NCBI GenBank assembly: GCA_949289045.1
Contig: CASEMN010000002.1
Coordinates: 1-64,000 of the forward strand
DNA from: an uncultured Oscillospiraceae bacterium
GTDB taxonomy: Bacteria; Bacillota; Clostridia; Oscillospirales; Acutalibacteraceae
Direction: 5' to 3'
Length of the DNA: 64,000 nucleotides
The notes under the pieces were generated by a model, which was not told the DNA's origin, made no database searches, and saw nothing but the letters and a program-made list of their open reading frames with translations. Of this stretch, positions 33,891-42,802 are shown in pieces; positions within the stretch are counted from its first letter, which is position 1, and each line of letters opens with the position of its first letter. Position numbers and translations under genes: made by a program.

Positions 33891-35375
33891 TTATTCACTG
33901 TCTTTTTCGTCACTGTTTTTTTCTTTTGCATTTTCAGCTGTTGTTTGGCTTTCAATACTTTCTTCCATCAATTTACGTCTGTCCAAAACAGCGGCATGTA
34001 TCTTCTCCTTACGCTCTCCTGTCAGACGATAGAAGAAAAACGGCACTCCGGCAAGAAGCATCATAATGCCGTGGAAAATCGTATAGAAGAACAAAAGAAG
34101 TATTTTGGTTCTGAGCTCCTGTTCAGGATAGACTCCTTCAACAGGCTGCATGTACTGTATTATGGAATTCTCTCCATAAAGAATAAGGGGAGCAACGCCG
34201 GTAGCTATGGCTCCGCTGATAGTTGAACCTATTCCGCAGACAAAACCAAGGCTTACATCAAGACGTTTGCCTGTTTTAAGCTCGATATCCTCAAGAATAT
34301 CAGCCTGGAACATTGATGGCAGCAGGTTTGAAGCTCCAAACTGAAGGCCGATAAGGAACAGAGAAACAACGAAAACTATCTGCAATAAAGCGGAACCTGT
34401 TTTAAAGTACATTACTCCTATTGCAAAAGCGATTACATTGGCACAAACAGAGTAAACACCTGAAGCAATATATATCTGCTTTGAATTAAATTTCTTTAAA
34501 AGCGCTTTTACTATAAGCATTCCAACAAAGGTACCTATACCAGTAGGAAGACCCAAAAGAATATATTTGCTTGTTGAACCTAAAAGGGCTGCAGCAAGGA
34601 AAATTCCCATATAAGTGGCAATGCCCCTGAAATTCTTAAGGAACTCACTTATAAGCACAATCCATGCATACTTATTCTTGAGAATGTCACCATATCCCAA
34701 AAGAGGATTGACTTTTGTACTGGTATAAGTAATTCTCTCTTTGACAACTTTACTTGCCCAAAGCATGAATATTGTGCCTATAAGAGCGCAGAGTATAGCA
34801 GAACCTAAATACTGTAAACCTTCATCTTTTGTTATAAAACCTGCAACAAGCACAACAACAAGAGGTGCAGAATTTCCTATGGCATTTACAATTCCTCTGA
34901 AAGTAAGGGCTGTATCCCTTTCCTCATTATTTGGAGAAATTACAACGGCAATATTGTTAAGAGTACCGGCAAAAGTGTTTGCAATATTGTAAACGAGCTG
35001 AATACCTATAAGGTAAACAACAATTATCACACCTGTCTTTGGAATAAAACTCGGTGTCCAGAAAAGCAAAACGGCCAATATTCCCGTTGGTATTGCCCAG
35101 GTTGCCACAATAGGCTTAAACTTATTTTTACCGTCTTTCGGAGTACGGTCAATAATCATCATCAAAAAGAAGTTGATTACAAAGCTTGCAATAGTGCAAA
35201 AAGAATTGATAAATCCAACAGAATCGGAATTAATCTGCAGCACGTTTACAAGATACGCCTGACGATAATTTCCCTGCATTCCCTGCATCATCGTAAGGAA
35301 GAAAGTTCCCATAAGGAAAATTATCATTTCGTTCGTAGGCACATTTCTTTGTGCTCTTTTAATGTTTTCCACCAT
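33891..35375 (-). CDS. MFS transporter of the sugar operon
   Basis: Membrane transporter of 494 residues with about 12 helices and a charged, Glu/Lys-rich C-terminal tail. It resembles GPH/MFS sugar symporters: N-terminal IDRTPKDGKNKFKPIVATW (loop 2-3) and a long central loop. Start ATG with GGGGAG upstream; another ATG four codons earlier lacks a site. Between the GH95 gene (52 bp) and the glutaminase-like gene (26 bp), so it probably imports the oligosaccharide that these enzymes act on. Confidence 0.85.
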   Translation of the reverse strand: MVENIKRAQRNVPTNEMIIFLMGTFFLTMMQGMQGNYRQAYLVNVLQINSDSVGFINSFCTIASFVINFFLMMIIDRTPKDGKNKFKPIVATWAIPTGILAVLLFWTPSFIPKTGVIIVVYLIGIQLVYNIANTFAGTLNNIAVVISPNNEERDTALTFRGIVNAIGNSAPLVVVLVAGFITKDEGLQYLGSAILCALIGTIFMLWASKVVKERITYTSTKVNPLLGYGDILKNKYAWIVLISEFLKNFRGIATYMGIFLAAALLGSTSKYILLGLPTGIGTFVGMLIVKALLKKFNSKQIYIASGVYSVCANVIAFAIGVMYFKTGSALLQIVFVVSLFLIGLQFGASNLLPSMFQADILEDIELKTGKRLDVSLGFVCGIGSTISGAIATGVAPLILYGENSIIQYMQPVEGVYPEQELRTKILLLFFYTIFHGIMMLLAGVPFFFYRLTGERKEKIHAAVLDRRKLMEESIESQTTAENAKEKNSDEKDSE

Positions 35376-35427
35376 GACACTCCCCATTCATAAAATATTT
35401 TTCGGCTGCATTTCGACAGCCTTTTAT

Positions 35428-37623
35428 TTAATCTGCAAAGCAAATTAATTCATTGGTACATATGCTTTTCTTTTCCCCGTTCACCATTACAAGACATTCT
35501 TTTTCGCTTTCATGGTCGATTTTAAGCCTTGTAACCTTTCCCCGGGAAAAATCAAAGGAAACCTTATATCCGCCCTTTGCTCTCATTCCTTTTACTTCTC
35601 CCGATTCCCAGCTTTCCGGAAGAGCGGGCAGAATATCTATAAATCCGTAATTTGACTGCATAAGCATCTCACCTATTGCGGCCATGATTCCGAAATTGCC
35701 GTCAATCTGGAAAGGTGGATGGGCACAGAAATAATTAGGATAAGTTCCGCCGCCATTTGAATAGTCAAGAGATGCAGAAGGCTCAACTGGATTAAGATGA
35801 CGTTTTATCAAAGCCAATGCGTTTTCTCCGTCGGGAAGCCTTGCGTACTGGTTGGCTTTCCAGGCTATACTCCATCCTGCTCCCCCGTGACCTCTTACAG
35901 CAAGACTCTTTTTAATGGCTTCATCATATTCGCCGTTAAAATTAAGGGCTGCGGGATGGTTAAAGTAAAGATGAGAAATATGGCGGTGTTTTACTTCGGA
36001 TTCTTTATATTCTCTGTCCCATTCCAAAATTCTTCCGTCTGAACCGATTTGCGGCTTTCTCAGTTTCTCGAGAGCCTTTTCTGCTTTTTCGCAAAGATCT
36101 CCTTTTATCTCGAGTTCGCCGCAAGAGTCGATATAGCTTCTAAAAAGCCCTTCAATAATGGAATTATCCATTGTACTGCCGCAGCAAAGAGCGCATTTTC
36201 TGCCGAGCTTCGTATATGTATTCTCCGGTGAAGCGGAAGGTATAACCGTAAGGCTGCCGTTATGTTCTTGAAGATTTCCAAGATAGAATTTTACAGCCCC
36301 CTCTATTACCGGCATTGCAACATTTCGCAGGTATTCTTTGTCTTTTGTGTACTGGAAATGCTCGTATAACGGCAGACACAGCCAGCCCGCCGCACCCATA
36401 AACCAGGCATATTGGCTGGGGTCTGATTCATGGGTATTGCCCACAGGTGTAGTCATATTCCATATATCCGAATTATGGAAAGCACACCATCCGTCAGTGC
36501 CGAACATCTCCTTTGCGGTTTTTTCTCCGCTTGTCTTCAGCCTTGAAACAAAAGATATAAGTGGCTCAACACATTCGCCGAGTCCTACTTGCTCTGCTCC
36601 ACAGTAATTCATTTGCAGATTTATGTTCATCGTATATCCGCATTTCCATATGGGCTCAAGGCTTTCACTCCAAATGCCCTGTAAATTTGCTGGCATGGAA
36701 CCTGCTCTCGAAGAAGATATAAGCAGATATTTTCCGAAATTAAAGAGAGTTTCGCTTTTATCCGCCGTGTCGTCCCCGGAAATTCTCAGACTGCTTTGGC
36801 AATACAGCCTTGTGTAATCCTCAATATGCTCTCTTTTTAAGTTTTCAAATCCGAACTCCGTAGCCCTGTCAGTTACAGCGCATATTTTTTCTTCATTTGC
36901 ATTTAAATCGTAAAAGGTTGTAGTGCCTGAAAAATATATTTCTATAAACGAAGCTTCGGTTATTTTAATTCCGCCGTCAATTTGACTTTTACCGTCAGTG
37001 TTTATTTTAATACTGCAAAAATATCTTATAGTGCCCTCACCGGAAGCAAAGGTCACGGGATAGCACTGATCGGGACATCTGCCGCAAAAAATTATTTCGT
37101 CATTTTTATAGCTTTTTTCGCAGTACTGCGCCGGCTCAAAATCAATTGTACGGGTTAAATCATTTTTTCCCGACGCTATTTTAACTGCGAGCACCATATG
37201 GGGATTAGAGCAAAAACATTCCTCTTTGACCTCAGTTGCACCCTCTGAGTAGGATGCCGAAGCCACTGCCCTTTCCAAATCCAGCTCTCTTCTATAGCCG
37301 TCCCTTTCTGCCTTTTCGGACTTTATGTATAAATTTCCCAAAGGAACATAGGCTTCAGAATAATCACCGTAAAAATATTTCTTTAAAAGCTTTGCTGTTT
37401 TTCCAATTTTTCCCTCTTTAGCTGCACTGCGCACAAGGTCTAATTTATCCGCCGCAAAACCCTTTCCTTTATTCTTATCGTTGCCGCTCCAGAGAGAGTC
37501 TAAATTAAGAGAAATTTTTCCATTTTCACTGTCTCCGTAATACATACCGCCAAAGAATCCATTACCTACAGGAAATGCTTCTTCAAAAAAATTTGCCGAA
37601 TCAGAAAATATTATTTTATTCAT
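35428..37623 (-). CDS. GH95-type alpha-L-fucosidase/galactosidase
   Basis: Glycoside hydrolase of 731 residues related to family 95 (1,2-alpha-L-fucosidase, some alpha-L-galactosidases). Family landmarks: EEAFPVGNGFFGGMYYG at the start, NLDSLWSG (about 40), the barrel motifs LQGIWSESLEPIWKCGYTMNINLQMNY (about 310), MTTPVGNTHE (about 395), IDGNFGIMAAIGEML (about 645) and DILPALPESW. No signal peptide, so it is cytoplasmic. ATG with GAAGGGA upstream. First gene of a five-gene operon under a promoter with a palindromic operator. Confidence 0.87.
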   Translation of the reverse strand: MNKIIFSDSANFFEEAFPVGNGFFGGMYYGDSENGKISLNLDSLWSGNDKNKGKGFAADKLDLVRSAAKEGKIGKTAKLLKKYFYGDYSEAYVPLGNLYIKSEKAERDGYRRELDLERAVASASYSEGATEVKEECFCSNPHMVLAVKIASGKNDLTRTIDFEPAQYCEKSYKNDEIIFCGRCPDQCYPVTFASGEGTIRYFCSIKINTDGKSQIDGGIKITEASFIEIYFSGTTTFYDLNANEEKICAVTDRATEFGFENLKREHIEDYTRLYCQSSLRISGDDTADKSETLFNFGKYLLISSSRAGSMPANLQGIWSESLEPIWKCGYTMNINLQMNYCGAEQVGLGECVEPLISFVSRLKTSGEKTAKEMFGTDGWCAFHNSDIWNMTTPVGNTHESDPSQYAWFMGAAGWLCLPLYEHFQYTKDKEYLRNVAMPVIEGAVKFYLGNLQEHNGSLTVIPSASPENTYTKLGRKCALCCGSTMDNSIIEGLFRSYIDSCGELEIKGDLCEKAEKALEKLRKPQIGSDGRILEWDREYKESEVKHRHISHLYFNHPAALNFNGEYDEAIKKSLAVRGHGGAGWSIAWKANQYARLPDGENALALIKRHLNPVEPSASLDYSNGGGTYPNYFCAHPPFQIDGNFGIMAAIGEMLMQSNYGFIDILPALPESWESGEVKGMRAKGGYKVSFDFSRGKVTRLKIDHESEKECLVMVNGEKKSICTNELICFAD

Positions 37624-37717
37624 TTTATCCCTTCTTGTTTCTTTTTTCAATTAATAAACGCAAAAAAATTTTCGTTTTAAGAAAAATCATTATATTTTTT
37701 GCAAAAAGTGATATAAA

Positions 37718-37736
37718 TTACAATAAATTATTGTAA
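37718..37736 (-). promoter_or_regulatory. Perfect 19-base palindrome, candidate operator of the GH95 operon
   Basis: TTACAATAAATTATTGTAA (9-1-9). It lies just downstream of the minus-strand promoter, at about +6 to +24 of the transcript, a standard position for a repressor. The ROK regulator encoded divergently 170 bp away is the obvious candidate. Confidence 0.6.
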
Positions 37737-37748
37737 CATTACTTGACT

Positions 37749-37777
37749 ATTTTATACTCTTATCACAAATTAAACAA
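37749..37777 (-). promoter_or_regulatory. Promoter of the GH95 operon
   Basis: On the minus strand TTGTTT (37772-37777), 17-base spacer, TAAAAT (37749-37754). The leader to the GH95 ATG is about 120 bases. Confidence 0.5.
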
Positions 37778-37845
37778 GTTTGTAATATGGAGCTTTTATA
37801 TGGTATTTTGTATCCATTAATTAATTGATTTCAGCCAATATAAGG

Positions 37846-37874
37846 TTGACTTATTAGCAAAACTTTGTTAAAGT
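37846..37874 (+). promoter_or_regulatory. Promoter of the ROK regulator gene
   Basis: TTGACT (37846-37851), 17-base spacer, TAAAGT (37869-37874); AGGAGG follows at 37891. Confidence 0.55.
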
Positions 37875-37904
37875 GGGTTTAATAAATTATAGGAGGCGAA
37901 AACT

Positions 37905-38885
37905 ACGGAAAATAAAGCTTTAAAAAGAATAAAAAACGAAAATTTGAATATAATATGCGATTATATGCGTAAGGTAAGAAAAGCTACTCTCCCGGAAATT
38001 GCTGAAAATACAGGTTTCAGCTTTCCCACAGTTAAAAAACTTATAACTTTAGGCATCAGTCACAATGTTTTTTCTATATGTGATGAAAGAAGCGTTTCGG
38101 AGAAGGCCGGCAGAAGAGCTCAGTTTTATCAGATAAATTCTGACTATTTTCATACTGCAACTATCGTAATAGATATCGACACAATTTTTACAAAAGTGTA
38201 TGACTTTTGCTTAGATACCGTATATTCCTCTGAAAGAGAAATTTTTGATAATTCCTCTCTGCAAATAATAGACGAGGAAACAGATAAAATTTTTAAAAGC
38301 TTCGAAAAGCTGAAATTCCTGACGATAGTTTTGCCTGCTCCCGTATTTAAAGGTAAAATCAGAAAGAACTTCCGTCTTCCGTCACTGGAAGGTATTGATT
38401 TTAAAGAAAGATACAGCAAAAAGACAAGGGCTGTAATAAAAGTTGAAAACGATATGAATATCCTTGCTCTTTCTGCGCTGCGTGACGACAGGGTTGAAAA
38501 TAAAAATTCGGTAATTGCAGCCTTTCAGCAGGGATTTACAGGTTTCGGTTCCGGCTTTGTAAACGAGGGTAAGCTGCTCACCGGTTTTTCGGGATATGCA
38601 GGAGAAATTCACAACTTACCCATAGCCTCTGATATTTCCGGTAGCGAAATTACAAAGGATGCTTTTGCAATGATAGCTTCCTCAATCGTCTCAATTTACA
38701 ATCCGGAATATCTCTTTATATACGCACCGGAAAACTTTATTTCCGCCGAATATATTGAAGAGAGTCTGAAAAGACACATCCCCGACTATGCAGTTCCCAA
38801 AGTTTTCGTAAAGCAGGCTTTCATTTCAGATATGTTTACGGGAGCCGAAATTTACTGTCAAAAAGATATGGAACTTTATTTCTGA
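37905..38885 (+). CDS. ROK-family transcriptional regulator with ACG start
   Basis: Repressor-like protein of 326 residues: a winged helix (about 15-65: KATLPEIAENTGFSFPTVKKLI) and a ROK sugar-kinase-like effector domain with the acidic VENDMN block (about 183), GFTGFGSGFVNEGKLLTGFSGYAGEIHN (about 205) and no clear zinc-binding Cys cluster. A perfect AGGAGG (37891-37896) lies 8 bases before ACG, not ATG, and that frame reads T/M-ENKALKRIKNENLN, a typical ROK N-terminus. The first standard start, TTG at 37944, has no ribosome site and would cut 13 residues. Either ACG is used inefficiently or the ATG was lost. Divergent from the GH95 operon, its probable target. Confidence 0.75.
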   Translation, partial: TENKALKRIKNENLNIICDYMRKVRKATLPEIAENTGFSFPTVKKLITLGISHNVFSICDERSVSEKAGRRAQFYQINSDYFHTATIVIDIDTIFTKVYDFCLDTVYSSEREIFDNSSLQIIDEETDKIFKSFEKLKFLTIVLPAPVFKGKIRKNFRLPSLEGIDFKERYSKKTRAVIKVENDMNILALSALRDDRVENKNSVIAAFQQGFTGFGSGFVNEGKLLTGFSGYAGEIHNLPIASDISGSEITKDAFAMIASSIVSIYNPEYLFIYAPENFISAEYIEESLKRHIPDYAVPKVFVKQAFISDMFTGAEIYCQKDMELYF

Positions 38886-38909
38886 GCGAAGTTTTCTTCG
38901 CTCTTTTTC
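38884..38909 (+). terminator. Terminator of the ROK gene
   Basis: GAGCGAAG / CTTCGCTC stem, TTTT loop, then TTTTTC; it overlaps the stop codon of the gene. Confidence 0.9.
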
Positions 38910-38936
38910 ATATGGAGTTTAACACAAATAAATAAG

Positions 38937-38950
38937 TTCACATTTGTGAA
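38937..38950 (+). promoter_or_regulatory. Palindrome upstream of the GH116 promoter
   Basis: TTCACATTTGTGAA (6-2-6) ending 24 bases before the GH116 -35. Possible operator or activator site. Confidence 0.35.
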
Positions 38951-38974
38951 AAACATAGAATCAAATTTAAGGGA

Positions 38975-39002
38975 TTGACTTTTGAATCTTTTGTGGTATC
39001 GT
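38975..39002 (+). promoter_or_regulatory. Promoter of the GH116 gene
   Basis: TTGACT (38975-38980), 16-base spacer, TATCGT (38997-39002); AGGAGG precedes the ATG at 39053. Confidence 0.5.
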
Positions 39003-39052
39003 TATCTTTATTAATGAACAGGGTTTAAAAATCAATGTAGGAGGACATAAAG

Positions 39053-41617
39053 ATGCTTGATTTTACAGGCGAATACTTAAACGAAATCTCATTTCCTTTA
39101 GGAGGAATCGGAACGGGCAGCGTAGGCCTTGCGGGAAACGGACGGCTTATTGACTGGGAAATATTCAACCGTCCAAACAAGTGCTCATATAACGAATATA
39201 CAAACTTTGCCGTAAAGGCGGAAAGCGGCGGAGAGGTTCTTGATGCAAGAATTCTTCAGGGAGATATATATAAGAATATAATGGGCGACAAATCGGCTTC
39301 CACCCATCACTCCTGGGGCTACGGTCATGGACCTAATCGCACCACACTTGCGGGCATGGCTCATTTCTCAGATGTAAACTTCAGCGGACGCTTTCCCCTT
39401 GCTGAAATAAGCTATAACGAAGAAGCTTTCCCGGGAAAAATAAAGCTTTCGGCTTTTAACCCTTTCATCCCCTCGGATGATAAAAATTCCAGTATTCCCG
39501 CCGCTTTCTTTCAGTGGGATATCGAAAACGACTCAGACAGAGAAATAACCTATACTGTGGCTTTTTCATGCGGAAACCCATTGAAACCGGACACAGAAAA
39601 CAGTTTTTCAAAAAGCGGCTGTATTTCGGGTATCTCCCTTAAAAGCGCAAAAAATAAAAAGGGAACTTTAAAAATAGCCACCGACTGCGACGATGTTTCA
39701 TATCAGGAATACTGGTACCGCTCAGGCTGGTTTGATGATCTGACCGTATTCTGGCGTGAGTTTTCTGCACCGGGAAAACTTAAAAACCGTCACTATGACG
39801 GACACCAAAAGGTTTACGGCAGACTTGATATAGGCGATATGTGCACCCTTGAGGGACATATAAAACTTAAACCCGGCGCAAAAGGCTCCATACGCTTTGT
39901 GCTCACATGGTATTTCCCGGTATTTGAAAAATACTGGGGAGGAAAAATATTAAAAAGACCATCATGGAAAAACTATTACGCTTCTCTTTTTTCAGGCTCT
40001 GACGAAACGGCGGAATACTGTCTTAAAAACTTTGATTCACTTTTTGAGAAAACGAAGCTGTTTACAGATTCCCTCTATTCTTCCACAATACCCGAAAAGG
40101 CACTTGAAGCTGCCGGAGCAAACCTTGCGGTACTTAAAAGCTCCACCTGTATGCGACTTGAGGACGGAACCTTTTACGCTTTCGAGGGCACAAATGCGGA
40201 CACGGGAAGCTGTGAGGGCAGCTGCACCCATGTGTGGAACTACGCCTATGCTCTCCCATTCCTTTTCCCTGCCCTTGAGCGTTCAATGCGTGACGCCGAT
40301 TACAAATATAACTCCACTAAAACAGGAGAGATGAAATTCCGCATAATGCTGCCCTTAGGCTCAAAGCAGTGGAATTTCAGAGGTTGTGTGGACGGTCAGT
40401 TCGGCGGAATAATAAAACTTTACCGTGACTGGAAAATTTCCGGCGATGACGAATTTTTAAAGAGAAACTGGAAAGAGGCAAAAAGAGCCTTGGAGTACGC
40501 ATGGAGCGAGAAAAATCCCGATAAATGGGACCCGGAAAAAAGCGGCGTTATTACGGGCAGACAGCACCACACCCTGGACGTTGAGCTTTTCGGCCCGAAC
40601 CCGTGGCTTACGGGATTTTACATCGGAGGTCTTTTAGCGGGAAGTGAAATCGCCGATTATTTAGGTGACAAAGAGACTGCCGCAGAGTACAGACGCATTG
40701 CGGAGAGCGGCAAAAAATATATTGACAGCGAGCTTTGGAACGGAAGATATTATGTTCAGAAAATCGACGTTAAGGATAAAAGCGTACTAAAGCCCTACGA
40801 ACAGACGGATAAAAATATCTACAACGAATACTGGAACGACGAGAAAAAGGAAATCAAATATCAGATAGGCGACGGCTGCGAAATCGACCAGATGGTAGCC
40901 CAGTGGCATATGGATATATGCGGTCTCGGTGATATTTTCCCGGAAAATAAAGCCCGCACCGCTTTAAAAAGCCTTTACGACATTAATTTCAAATCTATGA
41001 GAGATGTTTTTAATCCCTGCCGCATATTCGCCCTAAATGATGAAAAGGGCCTTCTCATCTGCAACTGGGATGAAACCACATACAAGCCCCAGATACCTAT
41101 TCCCTATTCCGAAGAGGTAATGACGGGCTTTGAATACGCCGCCGCTGCTGAAATGATTAAAAAAGGACTTATAAAAGAGGGAGTAGAGTGCATCGAAGCG
41201 GTAAGGGACAGATACGACGGCAAAAAGCGAAATCCTTACGCCGAAATCGAGTGCGGCTCATCTTACGCACGTTCAATGGCAAGCTATTCTTTCCTTCCCC
41301 TTTTCAGCGGATTTATATTTGATAAGCCCCATAAAACCATAGGCTTTAAGCCAATTGAAAACACTCAGAATTTCAAAACTTTCTGGAGCGTTGACGGCTG
41401 CTGGGGAACTTTCGAGATAAAGGAAAAAGGAAGCCGCCTTTGTGTACTTTACGGTGAAATCAGCCTCGATAAATTCATACTGCCTGAGAGATTTTCGCAG
41501 TCTGTAAAAGCTTTCAAAAACGGCGAAAAGCTTGACTCTGTTTGCGACAACGGAAATGTAGCTTTCAGTAAAACCGTAAATCTTAAAGAAAAGGATTATA
41601 TTGAATTTAAGGCGTAA
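39053..41617 (+). CDS. GH116-family beta-glycosidase
   Basis: Glycoside hydrolase of 854 residues, similar to GH116 (beta-glucosidase/xylosidase and glucosylceramidase relatives; DUF608 plus N-terminal domain). An N-terminal beta domain opens with ISFPLGGIGTGSVGLAGNG (about 12-30). The (alpha/alpha)6 barrel carries GSCEGSCTHVWNYAYALPFLFPALERS (about 388-414), whose Glu fits the nucleophile, and HHTLDVELFGPNPWLTGFYIGGLLA (about 506), whose Asp fits the acid/base. No signal peptide. AGGAGG precedes the ATG. It lies 168 bp after the ROK gene with its own promoter. Substrate unproved. Confidence 0.88.
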   Translation: MLDFTGEYLNEISFPLGGIGTGSVGLAGNGRLIDWEIFNRPNKCSYNEYTNFAVKAESGGEVLDARILQGDIYKNIMGDKSASTHHSWGYGHGPNRTTLAGMAHFSDVNFSGRFPLAEISYNEEAFPGKIKLSAFNPFIPSDDKNSSIPAAFFQWDIENDSDREITYTVAFSCGNPLKPDTENSFSKSGCISGISLKSAKNKKGTLKIATDCDDVSYQEYWYRSGWFDDLTVFWREFSAPGKLKNRHYDGHQKVYGRLDIGDMCTLEGHIKLKPGAKGSIRFVLTWYFPVFEKYWGGKILKRPSWKNYYASLFSGSDETAEYCLKNFDSLFEKTKLFTDSLYSSTIPEKALEAAGANLAVLKSSTCMRLEDGTFYAFEGTNADTGSCEGSCTHVWNYAYALPFLFPALERSMRDADYKYNSTKTGEMKFRIMLPLGSKQWNFRGCVDGQFGGIIKLYRDWKISGDDEFLKRNWKEAKRALEYAWSEKNPDKWDPEKSGVITGRQHHTLDVELFGPNPWLTGFYIGGLLAGSEIADYLGDKETAAEYRRIAESGKKYIDSELWNGRYYVQKIDVKDKSVLKPYEQTDKNIYNEYWNDEKKEIKYQIGDGCEIDQMVAQWHMDICGLGDIFPENKARTALKSLYDINFKSMRDVFNPCRIFALNDEKGLLICNWDETTYKPQIPIPYSEEVMTGFEYAAAAEMIKKGLIKEGVECIEAVRDRYDGKKRNPYAEIECGSSYARSMASYSFLPLFSGFIFDKPHKTIGFKPIENTQNFKTFWSVDGCWGTFEIKEKGSRLCVLYGEISLDKFILPERFSQSVKAFKNGEKLDSVCDNGNVAFSKTVNLKEKDYIEFKA

Positions 41618-41630
41618 TTAAGATTATAGC

Positions 41631-41678
41631 AGCATGAACCCTCCTTTGCTTTTCAGCAAAGGAGGGTTCATGCTTTCA
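41631..41678. terminator. Long perfect hairpin after GH116
   Basis: 20-base perfect stem with arm AGCATGAACCCTCCTTTGCT and a TTTC loop, between converging genes. It probably stops transcription from both sides. Confidence 0.85.
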
Positions 41679-41693
41679 TAAATTTATAAAAGA

Positions 41694-42197
41694 TTACTGG
41701 TCTTTTTCTTTTAAATTCCACATTTCATCGGCACGGCGCAGCATATCTTTGATATCGTCAACATTGTTCTGGTAGGCTTTTTCCGCTGCCTCTATCTCCG
41801 ACTGTTTTTCAGCTAGCGGATACCCCAAGAACTCACCGTTTTCATCAACTATCAGCATTATCTGTTCATTCGTATCTTCCGTACGAACATAGGCCCCATA
41901 TTTGTATCCTGATAAAGATTTAGGCCAGATAATTAACATTTCCTGTGTTTCCTCATTGACAACAGCAAGATTATATTTAAAATTCAACTTGAAGGGCGAT
42001 ACAGAATAACTGAAGTCATCCTTTGATGTAAGATGTACCCCATGTGTTTTTGGAATATTCTCTACAAAAGGCCGGTATTTAATCTGACGATAAGCAAACC
42101 ATACAACTATAAAAGTAAAAATTACTGTAAAAACGCAAGATATAATTATAATAAACTGTTTTCTTACCTTTCTTGTGTTCCTCTCATCCACGTTCAT
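41694..42197 (-). CDS. Membrane-anchored hypothetical protein of the bacteriocin operon
   Basis: 167-residue protein with a basic N-terminus, one transmembrane helix (about 14-36) and an external domain of about 130 residues ending in a charged helix (EIEAAEKAYQNNVDDIKDMLRRADEMW). No family recognised. Its ATG overlaps the ABC ATPase stop (ATGA), so it belongs to the operon. By position it might be an extra immunity or secretion factor; this is inference. It is not part of the minimal lactococcin-972 set. Confidence 0.65.
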   Translation of the reverse strand: MNVDERNTRKVRKQFIIIISCVFTVIFTFIVVWFAYRQIKYRPFVENIPKTHGVHLTSKDDFSYSVSPFKLNFKYNLAVVNEETQEMLIIWPKSLSGYKYGAYVRTEDTNEQIMLIVDENGEFLGYPLAEKQSEIEAAEKAYQNNVDDIKDMLRRADEMWNLKEKDQ

Positions 42198-42802
42198 AAC
42201 CTTACCACCTTTTTGCCTTTTTTCAGCAGTTCTTCATCGTGAGTAACAAGTATAACCGTTTTTCCGCCGTCATTTATTTTTTCAAGAATAGAAAATACCG
42301 CTTCGGCATTTTTTCTGTCGAGAGAACCGGTGGGCTCATCGGCTAAAACATAATCGCATTTTTTTATTATAAGCCTTGCCAATGCAGCCCTTTGCTGCTC
42401 TCCGCCCGAAAGGCTGTAAACCTTTTGCTTCTTTTTATCACTCAGCCCTACGGTTTCAAGAGCTTCGTCTATTGTAACACCTGAACGGCAGTCATTTTTA
42501 ACAAGCTTCAGGTTTTCCTCAACAGTCTTATTGTCAACCAGAGCAAAATTCTGGAAAAGAAATCCGACCTTTTTCTTTAGATATTCATTTTGATTTTTCT
42601 TTTTGGTTATATCAACGCCGTCTACCGTTATTGTACCGGAAATGACCGGCTCAACAGAACCTATCATATTCAAAAGCGTAGTTTTACCGCAGCCGCTGAC
42701 ACCTGAAAAAATTACAAATTCACCATCCGCAATTGTAAGAGAAAAATCCTCAAACAAAATCCTCTCCCCGAATTTTTTGGACAAATTTTTTATTTCAATC
42801 AT
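42194..42802 (-). CDS. ABC transporter ATPase, lactococcin-972-associated type
   Basis: Cytoplasmic ATPase of 202 residues, short like the TIGR03608 group linked to lactococcin-972 bacteriocins. Walker A GVSGCGKTTLL (about 35-45), Q-loop FLFQNFALV, signature YSLSGGEQQRAALARL (about 128), Walker B CDYVLADEPTGSLD (about 150-163) and H-loop VTHDEE are all present. ATG overlaps the permease stop; AAAGGAGG upstream. It powers the permease encoded before it, for bacteriocin immunity or export. Confidence 0.9.
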   Translation of the reverse strand: MIEIKNLSKKFGERILFEDFSLTIADGEFVIFSGVSGCGKTTLLNMIGSVEPVISGTITVDGVDITKKKNQNEYLKKKVGFLFQNFALVDNKTVEENLKLVKNDCRSGVTIDEALETVGLSDKKKQKVYSLSGGEQQRAALARLIIKKCDYVLADEPTGSLDRKNAEAVFSILEKINDGGKTVILVTHDEELLKKGKKVVRL

